DNA of 22,944 nucleotides, taken from positions 1 through 22,944 of the forward strand of contig CAYGRM010000059.1 in assembly GCA_964352225.1 (NCBI GenBank), given 5' to 3'. Each line of letters begins with the position of its first letter. Within the stretch, counting starts at the first letter, position 1. Of this stretch, positions 15,467-22,893 are shown piece by piece. The stretch comes from CAJQQY01 sp964352225 (lineage in GTDB: Bacteria > Bacteroidota > Bacteroidia > Chitinophagales > Saprospiraceae). Both the position numbers and the translations under genes were made by a program. The notes below the pieces were generated by a model, which saw only the letters and a list, made by a program, of their open reading frames with translations, did not search any database and was not told the DNA's origin.

Positions 15467-16159
15467 TTATGATTGTTCCTTATCTATTAATTCATGCTTG
15501 CTGTGATTCAGTCTTCTGAGTGCAGTTATATTTGACATAACAGCTAAGACCATTAGCGGTCCAATAAATATAGAAATCGGCTCAAAGATAATGAAGTCAA
15601 AGAATACTTGTTTCTCAACATCGACAAAATAGGAAACTAATCCGCATAAGATGGCAGAAATACTAATTAATAAAATTCTCTCAGGTCTTTGCATCCAGCC
15701 TACGCTGCAATCAGCTCCTAATGCCTCCGCTCTTGCTCGTGTATAACTCACCATAATAGAACCAATCATTGCAATAAATCCAAATACAGAACTCATGAAA
15801 TAATCATGTGAAATGAGATAATAGCATATTCCTAGAAACATGATTAACTCACTATATCTATCTAAAACAGAATCATATAAAGCACCAAATTTGGAACTCA
15901 TATTTCCCATTCGTGCTAATCTACCATCAATCATATCAAATAAACCAGCGAATAAAATAATCCCCCCTGCAATTCCGATATATCTATGATCTCCTCTTTC
16001 TCCAAATTCAGCCCCAATAATCAAGACCACCGTAGCAATTACATTAATGATTAAGCCTACTGTTGTAATAGCGTTCGGAGTTACTTTGGAACGAATCAGA
16101 AATTCAACAAAAGGATTAATAATTTTGTAAACTAAGTCTTGTCCGTATTTTTTCAACAT
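15467..16159 (-). CDS. CDP-alcohol phosphatidyltransferase, likely phosphatidylinositol-phosphate synthase
   Basis: This 230-residue integral membrane enzyme carries the complete family signature D75-xx-DG-xx-AR-x8-G-xxx-D96-xxx-D100 (from DMIDGRLARMG to YDSVLDR). The family joins a CDP-activated diacylglycerol to an alcohol. The adjacent inositol-phosphate synthase and AUR1-like genes make inositol phosphate the best guess for the acceptor, giving phosphatidylinositol phosphate as in mycobacteria and in the described Bacteroides inositol-lipid pathway. Phosphatidylglycerophosphate or phosphatidylserine synthesis is the alternative and cannot be excluded by motifs alone. Spacing of 25 and 29 bases to its neighbours indicates one operon. 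Confidence 0.88.
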   Translation of the reverse strand: MLKKYGQDLVYKIINPFVEFLIRSKVTPNAITTVGLIINVIATVVLIIGAEFGERGDHRYIGIAGGIILFAGLFDMIDGRLARMGNMSSKFGALYDSVLDRYSELIMFLGICYYLISHDYFMSSVFGFIAMIGSIMVSYTRARAEALGADCSVGWMQRPERILLISISAILCGLVSYFVDVEKQVFFDFIIFEPISIFIGPLMVLAVMSNITALRRLNHSKHELIDKEQS

Positions 16160-16184
16160 AATATGTAAATTGAATTTCTTTATT

Positions 16185-16850
16185 TTAAACTGAGTAATTT
16201 GGCTTAAAGGTGACCAGATTTTTTACTAACCAATAAACTCCTGCTCCAACCCCTAGTCCTGCCAAAACGTCAACAGTATAATGAACCCTTTGTTGAAGTA
16301 TCAATAATGGTACTAATACAATGATAACTCGCATCCATTTTTTTACCGATGGACTTACTGCAACTAATAATAGAATCATCATCGTTGCACAATGACCTGA
16401 AAAGAAAAGATCTCTCAAAGCCACAACATGATTAGGCGTCATAAAACTAACTAAAGGATCTTGTAGTGCAACTATTCCAATAGGTGGTTCCAATGGAACC
16501 AAAAACATGGAATAAGACCTCAGTAATTTCATTAATCCTATTGCAAAACCTAATCTTATAACTTGGACAGGTGATTTCATGATAACATCTATTAAAACAA
16601 TGAAAACACTTGAGTAAGTAAGAAAAAATATTATGTTTGACCAATCAACCGCTTTAGGTAGTAATTCATGTAACGGATCATATAATAGTGTACCACTTTG
16701 TAAATCAATAATTGCCAATGACTCCGTAATATATTTGATGCAAAAAATCAAAAAAACAAAGCAAAATCCAGTCAATAAACAAAAGCGAGTACTGGAAAAA
16801 TGAATTGCCCACATACTCGGAAAACTAAGGTCTCTTTCTTGTTCTTTCAT
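16185..16850 (-). CDS. Sphingomyelin-synthase-like PAP2 membrane protein
   Basis: This 221-residue protein has about six membrane segments. Its motifs fit the sphingomyelin-synthase-related (PAP2_C) group: KLLRSYSMFLVPLEPP (108-123, Arg111), FFSGHCATM (149-157, His153) and QQRVHYTVDVLAG (187-198, His190 and Asp194). Eukaryotic members transfer a phosphocholine or phosphoethanolamine head group to ceramide. It is the first gene of the lipid cluster, 25 bases before the CDP-alcohol phosphatidyltransferase gene. It differs clearly from the AUR1-like protein two genes downstream, so the two probably do different head-group steps. The exact head group is not determined. Confidence 0.78.
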   Translation of the reverse strand: MKEQERDLSFPSMWAIHFSSTRFCLLTGFCFVFLIFCIKYITESLAIIDLQSGTLLYDPLHELLPKAVDWSNIIFFLTYSSVFIVLIDVIMKSPVQVIRLGFAIGLMKLLRSYSMFLVPLEPPIGIVALQDPLVSFMTPNHVVALRDLFFSGHCATMMILLLVAVSPSVKKWMRVIIVLVPLLILQQRVHYTVDVLAGLGVGAGVYWLVKNLVTFKPNYSV

Positions 16851-16891
16851 TAGGTTATCGTTCAGTCCGTTAACTTTGTGTTAAGAAAATG

Positions 16892-16925
16892 CAAAAGTAA
16901 TCAGTTCCTTCATAATAAAAAACAA
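16892..16925 (-). promoter_or_regulatory. Candidate promoter of the inositol-lipid operon
   Basis: The minus strand reads TACTTTTG at 16899-16892, a full TAnnTTTG match, 41 bases before the first start codon of the cluster. A TTG lies 23 bases upstream of it (16925-16923), slightly farther than the usual 19-21. Confidence 0.4.
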
Positions 16926-17017
16926 GAAATGAGTTGTTTTATATATTTTGAAAATTTTATCCGATGAAATGAGCGATTCAGCGGATAATTTGTACAACTG
17001 ATATTTTCCTTTTGAAT

Positions 17018-17038
17018 TTTAGGCATTGATTGCCTAAA
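17018..17038. repeat. Short hairpin in the leader of the protease gene
   Basis: Perfect eight-base arms TTTAGGCA and TGCCTAAA enclose TTGAT. The hairpin covers the TTG at 17030, which argues against that codon as the protease start. A related TTAGGC hairpin lies at 21823-21853. Confidence 0.6.
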
Positions 17039-17062
17039 TTCAAGAACGGAACTCAATTTATT

Positions 17063-18700
17063 ATGGTTGGTTTCGTTAAATTATTTAATAAAAAATTAAT
17101 TAGCATGTTAAGCATCCTTTATCCGATTAGTTTTTCAGTTAGCCTTTTAGGACTGATTATGTGGTTTTACAATGAAAAAAATCCGAAACTTCGTCGAAAT
17201 ATGAGCACCATGTTTCTAGGCGGATTTGTGGCATATGCTTTTTCTTTAGCTTTTGCAGATGGAGAATTAGGCTTCAAATTTTGGGTTCTATTTAGAGATT
17301 TGATGGTTTTAGGAACAGTTTCTACCATATTTAGCTTTTTCAAAAATAGTAAAGCGCTTTTCTTTGGATTGTTTGTTTTTTTGATTGCCACCTTTCCGTT
17401 TACTTATCTAAAGAAAATGACAAATACATTTCCTCAAAAAATAGAATCAACCGTAACTCAAACTAAAGCCTCACCAACTCCAACTCTGGATAAAGCTTTA
17501 ACTCCAGCAAATGAGACAGTTTCCAACTTGGATAAAGATGGAGAACTTTTAGTTGATTTAGGTGATGGAAAATCTATGGAGGATCTAGAAAAAATAGTTG
17601 TAAAATATGGTTTGACCGCTGAAAGAGCATTTTTTCCAAAAGATGAATTATCAACTGATTTGGATGATTATATGGTAGTCAATATTCCAACTGGTTTTGT
17701 AAAAGATATTGATAAAATTGAAGCTGAGTTGATGGCTAGTGGATCTGTTGATTATTTGGAACAAAATGAAATTGTACAACTCTCCCCAATTGAAACCATG
17801 CGACCTTCCAAGCGAAAAAAAACCTATGGAATTAATGATCCAGGCGTGCAAGAGCTTTGGGGATTTGATGAATTAAGAATGGATGATTTATATAAATTAT
17901 TAAAAGCTGAAAAAGTTAAGCCTCAACGAAAAGCTAATATCTTTATCTTAGACACCGGCGTTGATTCTAATCATGAAGATTTAAAGGATAATTATAAATC
18001 GCATAAAAAAGCTTATGATTCTGATCGTCAAGGTCATGGAACGCATTGTGCAGGAATTGCAGCAGCTGTTACTAATAATAAATTGGGCGTAGCTTCCTAT
18101 TCTCCTGATAATGAGTTTGTCAATGTAACTAGTATAAAAGTATTGACTGATTATGGCGGAGGAACTCAAAAATCTGTTATTTCTGGAATGTTGGAAGCTG
18201 CTGATAATGGAGCTGATGTGATTTCTATGTCGCTTGGAGCTCCTTCGAATAAAAATAGGAAACGTGCCTACGCTCGAGCAGTAAATTACTGTAATCGAAA
18301 TGGTGCAATTGTAATTGCTGCGGCTGGAAATAGTAATATGGATGCTTCCAATTATTCACCGGCGAATGCTCCTGGAATTATTGCTGTTTCTGCAGTTGAT
18401 ACCAATTTACATCGAGCACATTTTTCAAATTATGTGCAAAATGTCCCATTTGGAATTGCAGCTCCAGGGGTAAATATTTATTCCACCTATCCTGGGAATC
18501 TGTATAAAACTTTTAATGGAACCTCCATGGCTTGTCCATATGTAGCTGGACTTGTTGGTTTAATGAAGAGTATAAATCCTGAGATTAAGACTAGTGAAAT
18601 ATACGAAATATTGAATAAAACGGGAAGAAGTACAAAAAATACCAATCAAACTGGAAAGCTAATTCAACCTGCAAATGCGATAGCTGAATTGCTTAAATAG
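17063..18700 (+). CDS. Membrane-anchored subtilisin-like serine protease (S8)
   Basis: Numbered from the ATG at 17063, this 545-residue protein has a peptidase S8 domain with Asp297 (ILDTGVDS), His325 (GHGTHCAG) and Ser488 (NGTSMACPYVAG), plus the oxyanion-hole Asn in AAAGNS. Before it lie about four hydrophobic segments in the first 115 residues, a low-complexity linker, and a region of about 80 residues (DGELLVDLGDGKSMED to YLEQNEIVQLSP) that resembles an inhibitor-type propeptide. Most subtilases carry a simple signal peptide, so the multi-pass anchor is unusual. An upstream TTG (17030) lies in a hairpin, and a later ATG at 17105 is possible; I chose 17063 as the first ATG in frame. The gene is monocistronic and ends in a strong terminator. 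Confidence 0.88.
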   Translation: MVGFVKLFNKKLISMLSILYPISFSVSLLGLIMWFYNEKNPKLRRNMSTMFLGGFVAYAFSLAFADGELGFKFWVLFRDLMVLGTVSTIFSFFKNSKALFFGLFVFLIATFPFTYLKKMTNTFPQKIESTVTQTKASPTPTLDKALTPANETVSNLDKDGELLVDLGDGKSMEDLEKIVVKYGLTAERAFFPKDELSTDLDDYMVVNIPTGFVKDIDKIEAELMASGSVDYLEQNEIVQLSPIETMRPSKRKKTYGINDPGVQELWGFDELRMDDLYKLLKAEKVKPQRKANIFILDTGVDSNHEDLKDNYKSHKKAYDSDRQGHGTHCAGIAAAVTNNKLGVASYSPDNEFVNVTSIKVLTDYGGGTQKSVISGMLEAADNGADVISMSLGAPSNKNRKRAYARAVNYCNRNGAIVIAAAGNSNMDASNYSPANAPGIIAVSAVDTNLHRAHFSNYVQNVPFGIAAPGVNIYSTYPGNLYKTFNGTSMACPYVAGLVGLMKSINPEIKTSEIYEILNKTGRSTKNTNQTGKLIQPANAIAELLK

Positions 18701-18719
18701 ACATCTTCTTTTTGGAAAA

Positions 18720-18759
18720 AGAAAGCCCATTCTAAAATTATTTTTAGAATGGGCTTTCT
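18720..18759. terminator. Strong bidirectional terminator
   Basis: A perfect 18-base stem (arms starting AGAAAGCCCATTC and ending GAATGGGCTTTCT) has a four-base loop. It sits between the stop codons of the convergent protease and 6-phosphofructokinase genes. Its A- and T-rich ends give a T-run in both directions. Confidence 0.9.
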
Positions 18760-18775
18760 ACTTTATTGGAAAAAA

Positions 18776-19756
18776 TTACTGAGCTAAAATCTCAGACATT
18801 CGAATCAAATCTTTGTTCGGTTTTTTAACCTTTGAAATAGCATCTTTAAATGGAGTAAATTTTATTTTATTATTGACTACTCCAACAGCTACATTTTGTT
18901 TGCCTGCTAATAATCCTTCCACAGCATGGAATCCCATTCGACTAGCTAAAACTCTATCCATTCCACTTGGAGAACCACCTCGTTGTAAATGCCCAATTAT
19001 GGTAACTTTAGTATCATAGTAATCAAATTTTTCTTTGACTTTTTGTGCGATTTCAGCAGCACCTCCATTTTGATTTCCTTCAGCAACAATCACCAAACTG
19101 AATAATTTTTTTCGTTTTGCTCCTTTTTGTAATTTCTCAATTAATTGATCAATGCTAATGTCAGTTTCAGGAATCATGACAGCTGCAGCACCACTTGAAA
19201 TGCCTGTATTTAAACCAATAAACCCAGCTTGCCTTCCCATTACTTCTACAAAAAATAATCGATTATGAGAATCTGCCGTATCTCTAATTCTATCTACCGC
19301 TTCGATGGCAGTATTGACAGCTGTGTCAAAACCAATCGTGAAATCAGTTCCAAAAATATCATTATCGATAGTTCCAGGGATGCCTATAAATGGAATCTTA
19401 TGTTCTTTTGAGAAAATTTGAGCACCAGTAAATGTTCCATCACCACCGATTGCAACACAGGCATCTATGTCGTTGGCTTGCAGGTTTTCATAGGCTAATT
19501 GCCTACCTTCTTTCGTTCGGAAAGCATCACTTCTTGCCGTCTTCAAAATGGTTCCACCTCGATGTAAAATATTTCCAACATCTCTGGTTTCTAATCTTTT
19601 AAAATCACAATCAACCATGCCTTGATAGCCTCGAATAATCCCATAAACATGCAAATCATGGTAAGTTGCTGTTCTAACTACTGCTCGAACAGCTGCGTTC
19701 ATTCCTGGGGCATCTCCACCAGAAGTAAAAACTGCAATTCTTTTTATATCACCCAT
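18776..19756 (-). CDS. pfkA: ATP-dependent 6-phosphofructokinase
   Basis: This 326-residue protein is a standard bacterial PfkA, which phosphorylates fructose 6-phosphate to fructose 1,6-bisphosphate in glycolysis. It shows the ATP loop TSGGDAPGMNAAVRA near the N terminus, GGDGTFTGA, the catalytic GTIDNDIFGTD with the TID aspartate, and FFVEVMGRQAGFIGL and GHLQRGGSPSGMDR for substrate binding. The glycine in GGDGT favours ATP over pyrophosphate as donor. It lies 68 bases downstream of the sugar-kinase gene on the same strand and has its own -7 box, so it may be transcribed both alone and with that gene. Confidence 0.96.
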   Translation of the reverse strand: MGDIKRIAVFTSGGDAPGMNAAVRAVVRTATYHDLHVYGIIRGYQGMVDCDFKRLETRDVGNILHRGGTILKTARSDAFRTKEGRQLAYENLQANDIDACVAIGGDGTFTGAQIFSKEHKIPFIGIPGTIDNDIFGTDFTIGFDTAVNTAIEAVDRIRDTADSHNRLFFVEVMGRQAGFIGLNTGISSGAAAVMIPETDISIDQLIEKLQKGAKRKKLFSLVIVAEGNQNGGAAEIAQKVKEKFDYYDTKVTIIGHLQRGGSPSGMDRVLASRMGFHAVEGLLAGKQNVAVGVVNNKIKFTPFKDAISKVKKPNKDLIRMSEILAQ

Positions 19757-19782
19757 TTCGATTTTTATTTTTAATTAAGTCG

Positions 19783-19790
19783 CAAATATA
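19783..19790 (-). promoter_or_regulatory. Candidate -7 box for pfkA
   Basis: The minus strand reads TATATTTG, a full match to TAnnTTTG, 26 bases before the pfkA start codon. No clear -33 element is seen. Confidence 0.4.
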
Positions 19791-19824
19791 ATATTTTCAA
19801 GCTCTACTTACCGATTTCATTTTT

Positions 19825-20676
19825 TTATTTCGATTCAATTTTTTGATGAAACTCAACTAATCGATCAATTGGTTTTTTAATTACATTACCAAGTTCTAAA
19901 TCATAGCTAGATAAAACTATTTCTAAAATATCTTTAAAATAATATGCTACAGATCCGACGAAGTGAATCTTTAAATTTTGACAACCATCATATTTCAATA
20001 CATGCCTTCTAACGAATTCATCAAAACTTTTGAAAACGATATGTTGTATATATGGATCACCACTATGATTCGATAAAAATCTTGAAAATGATGCCAAGTA
20101 AACATTTGGCTTTGGGTTATCATAGATTTTGTCCAATATTCCTCGATGTCCTTCAGGGTAAGATTTTTCAAAATCTCCTAATATCGATTTTGGCATTTCG
20201 CGATAAAAGTATCCTCTCAATAATTCCTTTCCAATATGAGACCCACTTCCTTCATCCCCAACTAAAAAACCCATATTTCTTACATTATCAATAATTTTAA
20301 TTCCATCATAAAGACAGGAATTAGAACCAGTTCCAAGGATGCAAGCCACACCGGGTTCAAATCCACAAACTGCTCTTGCACTTGCTAATAAATCATGATT
20401 TACGCTAATGTTTGCATTAGGGAAAATCTTTTTCAAGGCTACCTCTACAATTGAATTTCTGTAGTCATCGGAACATCCAGCTCCATAATAATACACATAC
20501 GTTGCTTTTAACTTCTCTAATGAATCATCAAAATCTTCTAATAGTCCTGCTTCAATTGTTTCAGAGTTTTGTATAAATGGATTAAATCCACGGGTAGATT
20601 GACTAGTAATTTCTCCAGTTGAGTGCAAAATTTTCCAATCTGCTTTAGTAGAACCACTATCTGCGATAAGTATCAT
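19825..20676 (-). CDS. BadF/BadG-type N-acetylglucosamine kinase-like protein
   Basis: This 283-residue protein has the actin-like ATPase fold of the BadF/BadG/BcrA group. It shows phosphate-1 motif IADSGSTKADW at the start, YYYGAGCSD, phosphate-2 ACILGTGSNSCLYDG, and GFLVGDEGSGSHIGKELL. This set is typical of N-acetylglucosamine kinases, which give GlcNAc 6-phosphate. The neighbours fit amino-sugar use: phosphofructokinase downstream and a peptidoglycan glucosaminidase transcribed divergently. This suggests recycling of wall sugars into glycolysis, although no deacetylase or deaminase is in the window. A promoter with an overlapping perfect palindrome precedes the gene. Confidence 0.85.
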   Translation of the reverse strand: MILIADSGSTKADWKILHSTGEITSQSTRGFNPFIQNSETIEAGLLEDFDDSLEKLKATYVYYYGAGCSDDYRNSIVEVALKKIFPNANISVNHDLLASARAVCGFEPGVACILGTGSNSCLYDGIKIIDNVRNMGFLVGDEGSGSHIGKELLRGYFYREMPKSILGDFEKSYPEGHRGILDKIYDNPKPNVYLASFSRFLSNHSGDPYIQHIVFKSFDEFVRRHVLKYDGCQNLKIHFVGSVAYYFKDILEIVLSSYDLELGNVIKKPIDRLVEFHQKIESK

Positions 20677-20700
20677 TTGATGTAAATTTTTAGTTCAATT

Positions 20701-20724
20701 CAAAGGTAGTGTAAATTTTACACT
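20701..20724 (-). promoter_or_regulatory. Promoter with overlapping palindromic operator for the GlcNAc-kinase gene
   Basis: On the minus strand, TACCTTTG (20708-20701) matches TAnnTTTG, with a TTA 19 bases upstream in place of TTG. A perfect 8-1-8 palindrome, AGTGTAAA-T-TTTACACT (20708-20724), fills most of the spacer and touches the -7 box. That is the position of a repressor or activator site. Confidence 0.55.
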
Positions 20725-20797
20725 AACTAAAAACATTTTTTCGGTTATATATTTATTTTAGTCATAATTAATTGGTAATCAGAAAGTTGTGAATTTT

Positions 20798-20873
20798 ATA
20801 AAACAAAATGTTTAAAATTAATTTGCATTTTAAAAACAAATTGTTTTATATTGTGTTCAAGTATTATTCTTTG
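20798..20873 (+). promoter_or_regulatory. Promoter with large imperfect inverted repeat for the glucosaminidase gene
   Basis: TTG (20841-20843) followed 21 bases later by TATTCTTTG (20865-20873) resembles a Bacteroidota promoter with one extra base in the -7 box. An inverted repeat (20798-20818 and 20827-20849, outer arms ATAAAACAA and TTGTTTTAT) overlaps the -33 element. Confidence 0.4.
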
Positions 20874-20895
20874 CCAAAAATCAAACACTTATATC

Positions 20896-21819
20896 ATGAA
20901 ATATGGATTAACTAATATCAGAAACTTTAGCAATTTACACTACGATCAAGCATCTCATTTTATTAAACAGAATTGGATGAAGATGATCATTATTATTTTT
21001 GTTCTTTTTATTATTCTAAAAAAAGACATTAGTCTTAACTTGAATTTGCAAGCTGCTGGAAGTCATGCCCCGATGCATTCTTCTCCTTCTCCAAATACTG
21101 AAAAAGTTACTTTTCCTAGTGAGCCAAAAATTATTGGTGAACCGGCAGCGGTGAAATCAAATTATAAACCCCAACAAAAGAACACCCAAGAAGCATCGCT
21201 TTTAAATCTTCCTTATTTTGAACCAGAGCATTCGATGGAGGAAAAGGAAGTGAAAAAGAAAGCCCCAAAAATTGGAAAGGACAATCGAGCAAATACTTTT
21301 GCTAACTTGGCTTTTATCCTAAATCCAACTTATGCCAAACGCAAAAATATAGATCCAGAAATTGTTATTGAAAAGCAAGAAACGGTCTACCGTTATGTGA
21401 AAAGATATGCTGATGTGGCAGTTGCTGAAATGAAAAAGTATGGAATTCCAGCAAGTATAACTTTGGCTCAAGGACTCTTGGAAAGTGATGCAGGTGAGAG
21501 TCGATTAGCTCATTCCAATAATAATCATTTTGGAATTAAGTGCTTTTCTAAAAATTGTCGAAAGGGGCATTGTGCCAATTTTACAGACGATTCTCACAAG
21601 GATTTTTTTAGAAAATATAGTAATGTTTGGGAAAGCTATCGAGCTCACAGTACCTTTTTGCAAAGAAAAAGATATGCACATTTACATAAGCTAGGAACTA
21701 CCAATTATGTGGGGTGGGCTCATGGTCTGAAAGCTGCTGGTTACGCAACAGATAAAAAGTACGCTAATAAATTAATTCAGATTATCGAAGATCTAAACCT
21801 TGATAAATACGATTCTTAA
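20896..21819 (+). CDS. Peptidoglycan N-acetylglucosaminidase (GH73), membrane-anchored
   Basis: From the ATG at 20896 the protein has 307 residues. It has a single membrane anchor near residues 29-41, then about 110 residues of low-complexity linker. A C-terminal glucosaminidase domain of the FlgJ/GH73 type follows: ITLAQGLLESDAGESRLA with the likely catalytic Glu196, then NNNHFGIKC and TNYVGWAHGLKAAGYATDKKYANKLI. The domain cleaves GlcNAc-MurNAc bonds outside the inner membrane. The frame is open back to a TTG at 20851, but that codon lies upstream of the candidate -7 box, so the ATG is the better start. No LysM domain is visible. It is divergent from the GlcNAc-kinase gene. Confidence 0.9.
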   Translation: MKYGLTNIRNFSNLHYDQASHFIKQNWMKMIIIIFVLFIILKKDISLNLNLQAAGSHAPMHSSPSPNTEKVTFPSEPKIIGEPAAVKSNYKPQQKNTQEASLLNLPYFEPEHSMEEKEVKKKAPKIGKDNRANTFANLAFILNPTYAKRKNIDPEIVIEKQETVYRYVKRYADVAVAEMKKYGIPASITLAQGLLESDAGESRLAHSNNNHFGIKCFSKNCRKGHCANFTDDSHKDFFRKYSNVWESYRAHSTFLQRKRYAHLHKLGTTNYVGWAHGLKAAGYATDKKYANKLIQIIEDLNLDKYDS

Positions 21820-21822
21820 GTC

Positions 21823-21853
21823 CTTAGGCGATGATTGGAAACCATTGCCTAAG
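21823..21853. terminator. Hairpin between convergent genes
   Basis: Arms CTTAGGCGATG and CATTGCCTAAG pair over 11 positions with one wobble, four bases after the glucosaminidase stop and just beyond the stop of the minus-strand gene. There is no strong T-run, so it may act as a weak terminator or be a copy of a small TTAGGC repeat. Confidence 0.5.
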
Positions 21854-21859
21854 TTCTGA

Positions 21860-22789
21860 TTACTTATAATTATAAAATGAAATATTGAATTTCGAAATTT
21901 CAGGTTTATTGAAAGGAACATCCCATTGTCCATCATAAGATATAAATTCAGGGACATATTTTTCGCCAACAGTTTTAAGTGAAATATCCATTTTTACATC
22001 AAAGTCAAACATAGCTCCGCTATGTGCTAAATGATAATTTCGAGCAATGACCTGAAAAGTGTTTTTATCAAAAAAAGTCTCCATGTATTTGATGACAGTT
22101 TGATCTTGCTTGGTACCTTCTTTTACTTTTGCTAAAAAAACATAGCAATCAATTTCAGATTTATAGATTTTTGAAGAAATAGAAAAATCATAATACTTGG
22201 CCATTTTCTCTTCAAAGATGGCAGTTTTTTTTCCAATAAATGGAACATCTGCTTTTTGGCCTGGATAGAAAATAAGTTTTTTTAATTCGTTAATATGTTT
22301 GCTCATCCCAGTCAAATTTTTAGAATCATCATATCCAGCTTGATCTTCGATCCTCTCTGATTCGCAAACTTCACCGTAGGTAAAAAAAAGCCGATCATGC
22401 ATTTTGGCGGTGTAGTATCGAATTTTGTTTTTTCGTTTATAATATTTTCCAGTAGTTATTGGATGGAGGTTTTCCATAGTGCGGCAGCGGCCATCGGAAG
22501 TTTGTTGAATGGTATTATTCAAACTTGCTTTGACTGCCCCCTTTTTAGAAAACATCTTGATATCATTATCTGAGGTATAGGTCATCGTTCGAATATTTCG
22601 AAAAGCTTGGTAGAATGACTCATCTTCTTGCACCATTTTGATAAAGTCATCTACATCAAAACCTTTACGAGTAGCCGTCACCACCAATGAATCTAATTGG
22701 ATTGAAAATGTGCTAAATTCAATAGTATCTCTTTGTCCAAAACTGATCTGAGAGAGAAAAAGTAAAAATAGTATTAAAGTAAATCTCAC
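21860..22789 (-). CDS. Secreted protein of unknown function
   Basis: This 309-residue protein has a clear signal peptide (MRFTLILFLLFLSQISFGQ, likely cut after Gln19). The mature part begins with a short acidic stretch, then LVVTATRKGFDVDDFIKMVQEDESFYQAFRN, a pattern I associate with periplasmic or outer-membrane-linked Bacteroidota proteins that often accompany carboxypeptidase-regulatory-like domains. No such domain is present here. The C-terminal half is rich in beta-strand-like alternation (FFDKNTFQVIARNY, FDVKMDISLKTVG). I see no catalytic motif. It stands alone, with an apparent convergent hairpin at its 3' end. Confidence 0.75.
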   Translation of the reverse strand: MRFTLILFLLFLSQISFGQRDTIEFSTFSIQLDSLVVTATRKGFDVDDFIKMVQEDESFYQAFRNIRTMTYTSDNDIKMFSKKGAVKASLNNTIQQTSDGRCRTMENLHPITTGKYYKRKNKIRYYTAKMHDRLFFTYGEVCESERIEDQAGYDDSKNLTGMSKHINELKKLIFYPGQKADVPFIGKKTAIFEEKMAKYYDFSISSKIYKSEIDCYVFLAKVKEGTKQDQTVIKYMETFFDKNTFQVIARNYHLAHSGAMFDFDVKMDISLKTVGEKYVPEFISYDGQWDVPFNKPEISKFNISFYNYK

Positions 22790-22893
22790 CTAATAATTTT
22801 TTTATTACAGAATCAAAGAATAATAAATATTTCAAAACCCAAAAATGATAATTCTCATTTGAAAACTCTATTTTCGCATCAAAAATTATTAAG

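Noticed and set aside
20851..20895. TTG start for the glucosaminidase gene
   Set aside because: It lies upstream of the candidate -7 box; the ATG at 20896 gives a normal basic N terminus before the anchor.
22845..22860. ATGATAATTCTCAT-like sequence as a Fur box
   Set aside because: Only the left half fits the Fur consensus; the right half has several mismatches and the downstream gene is not iron-related.
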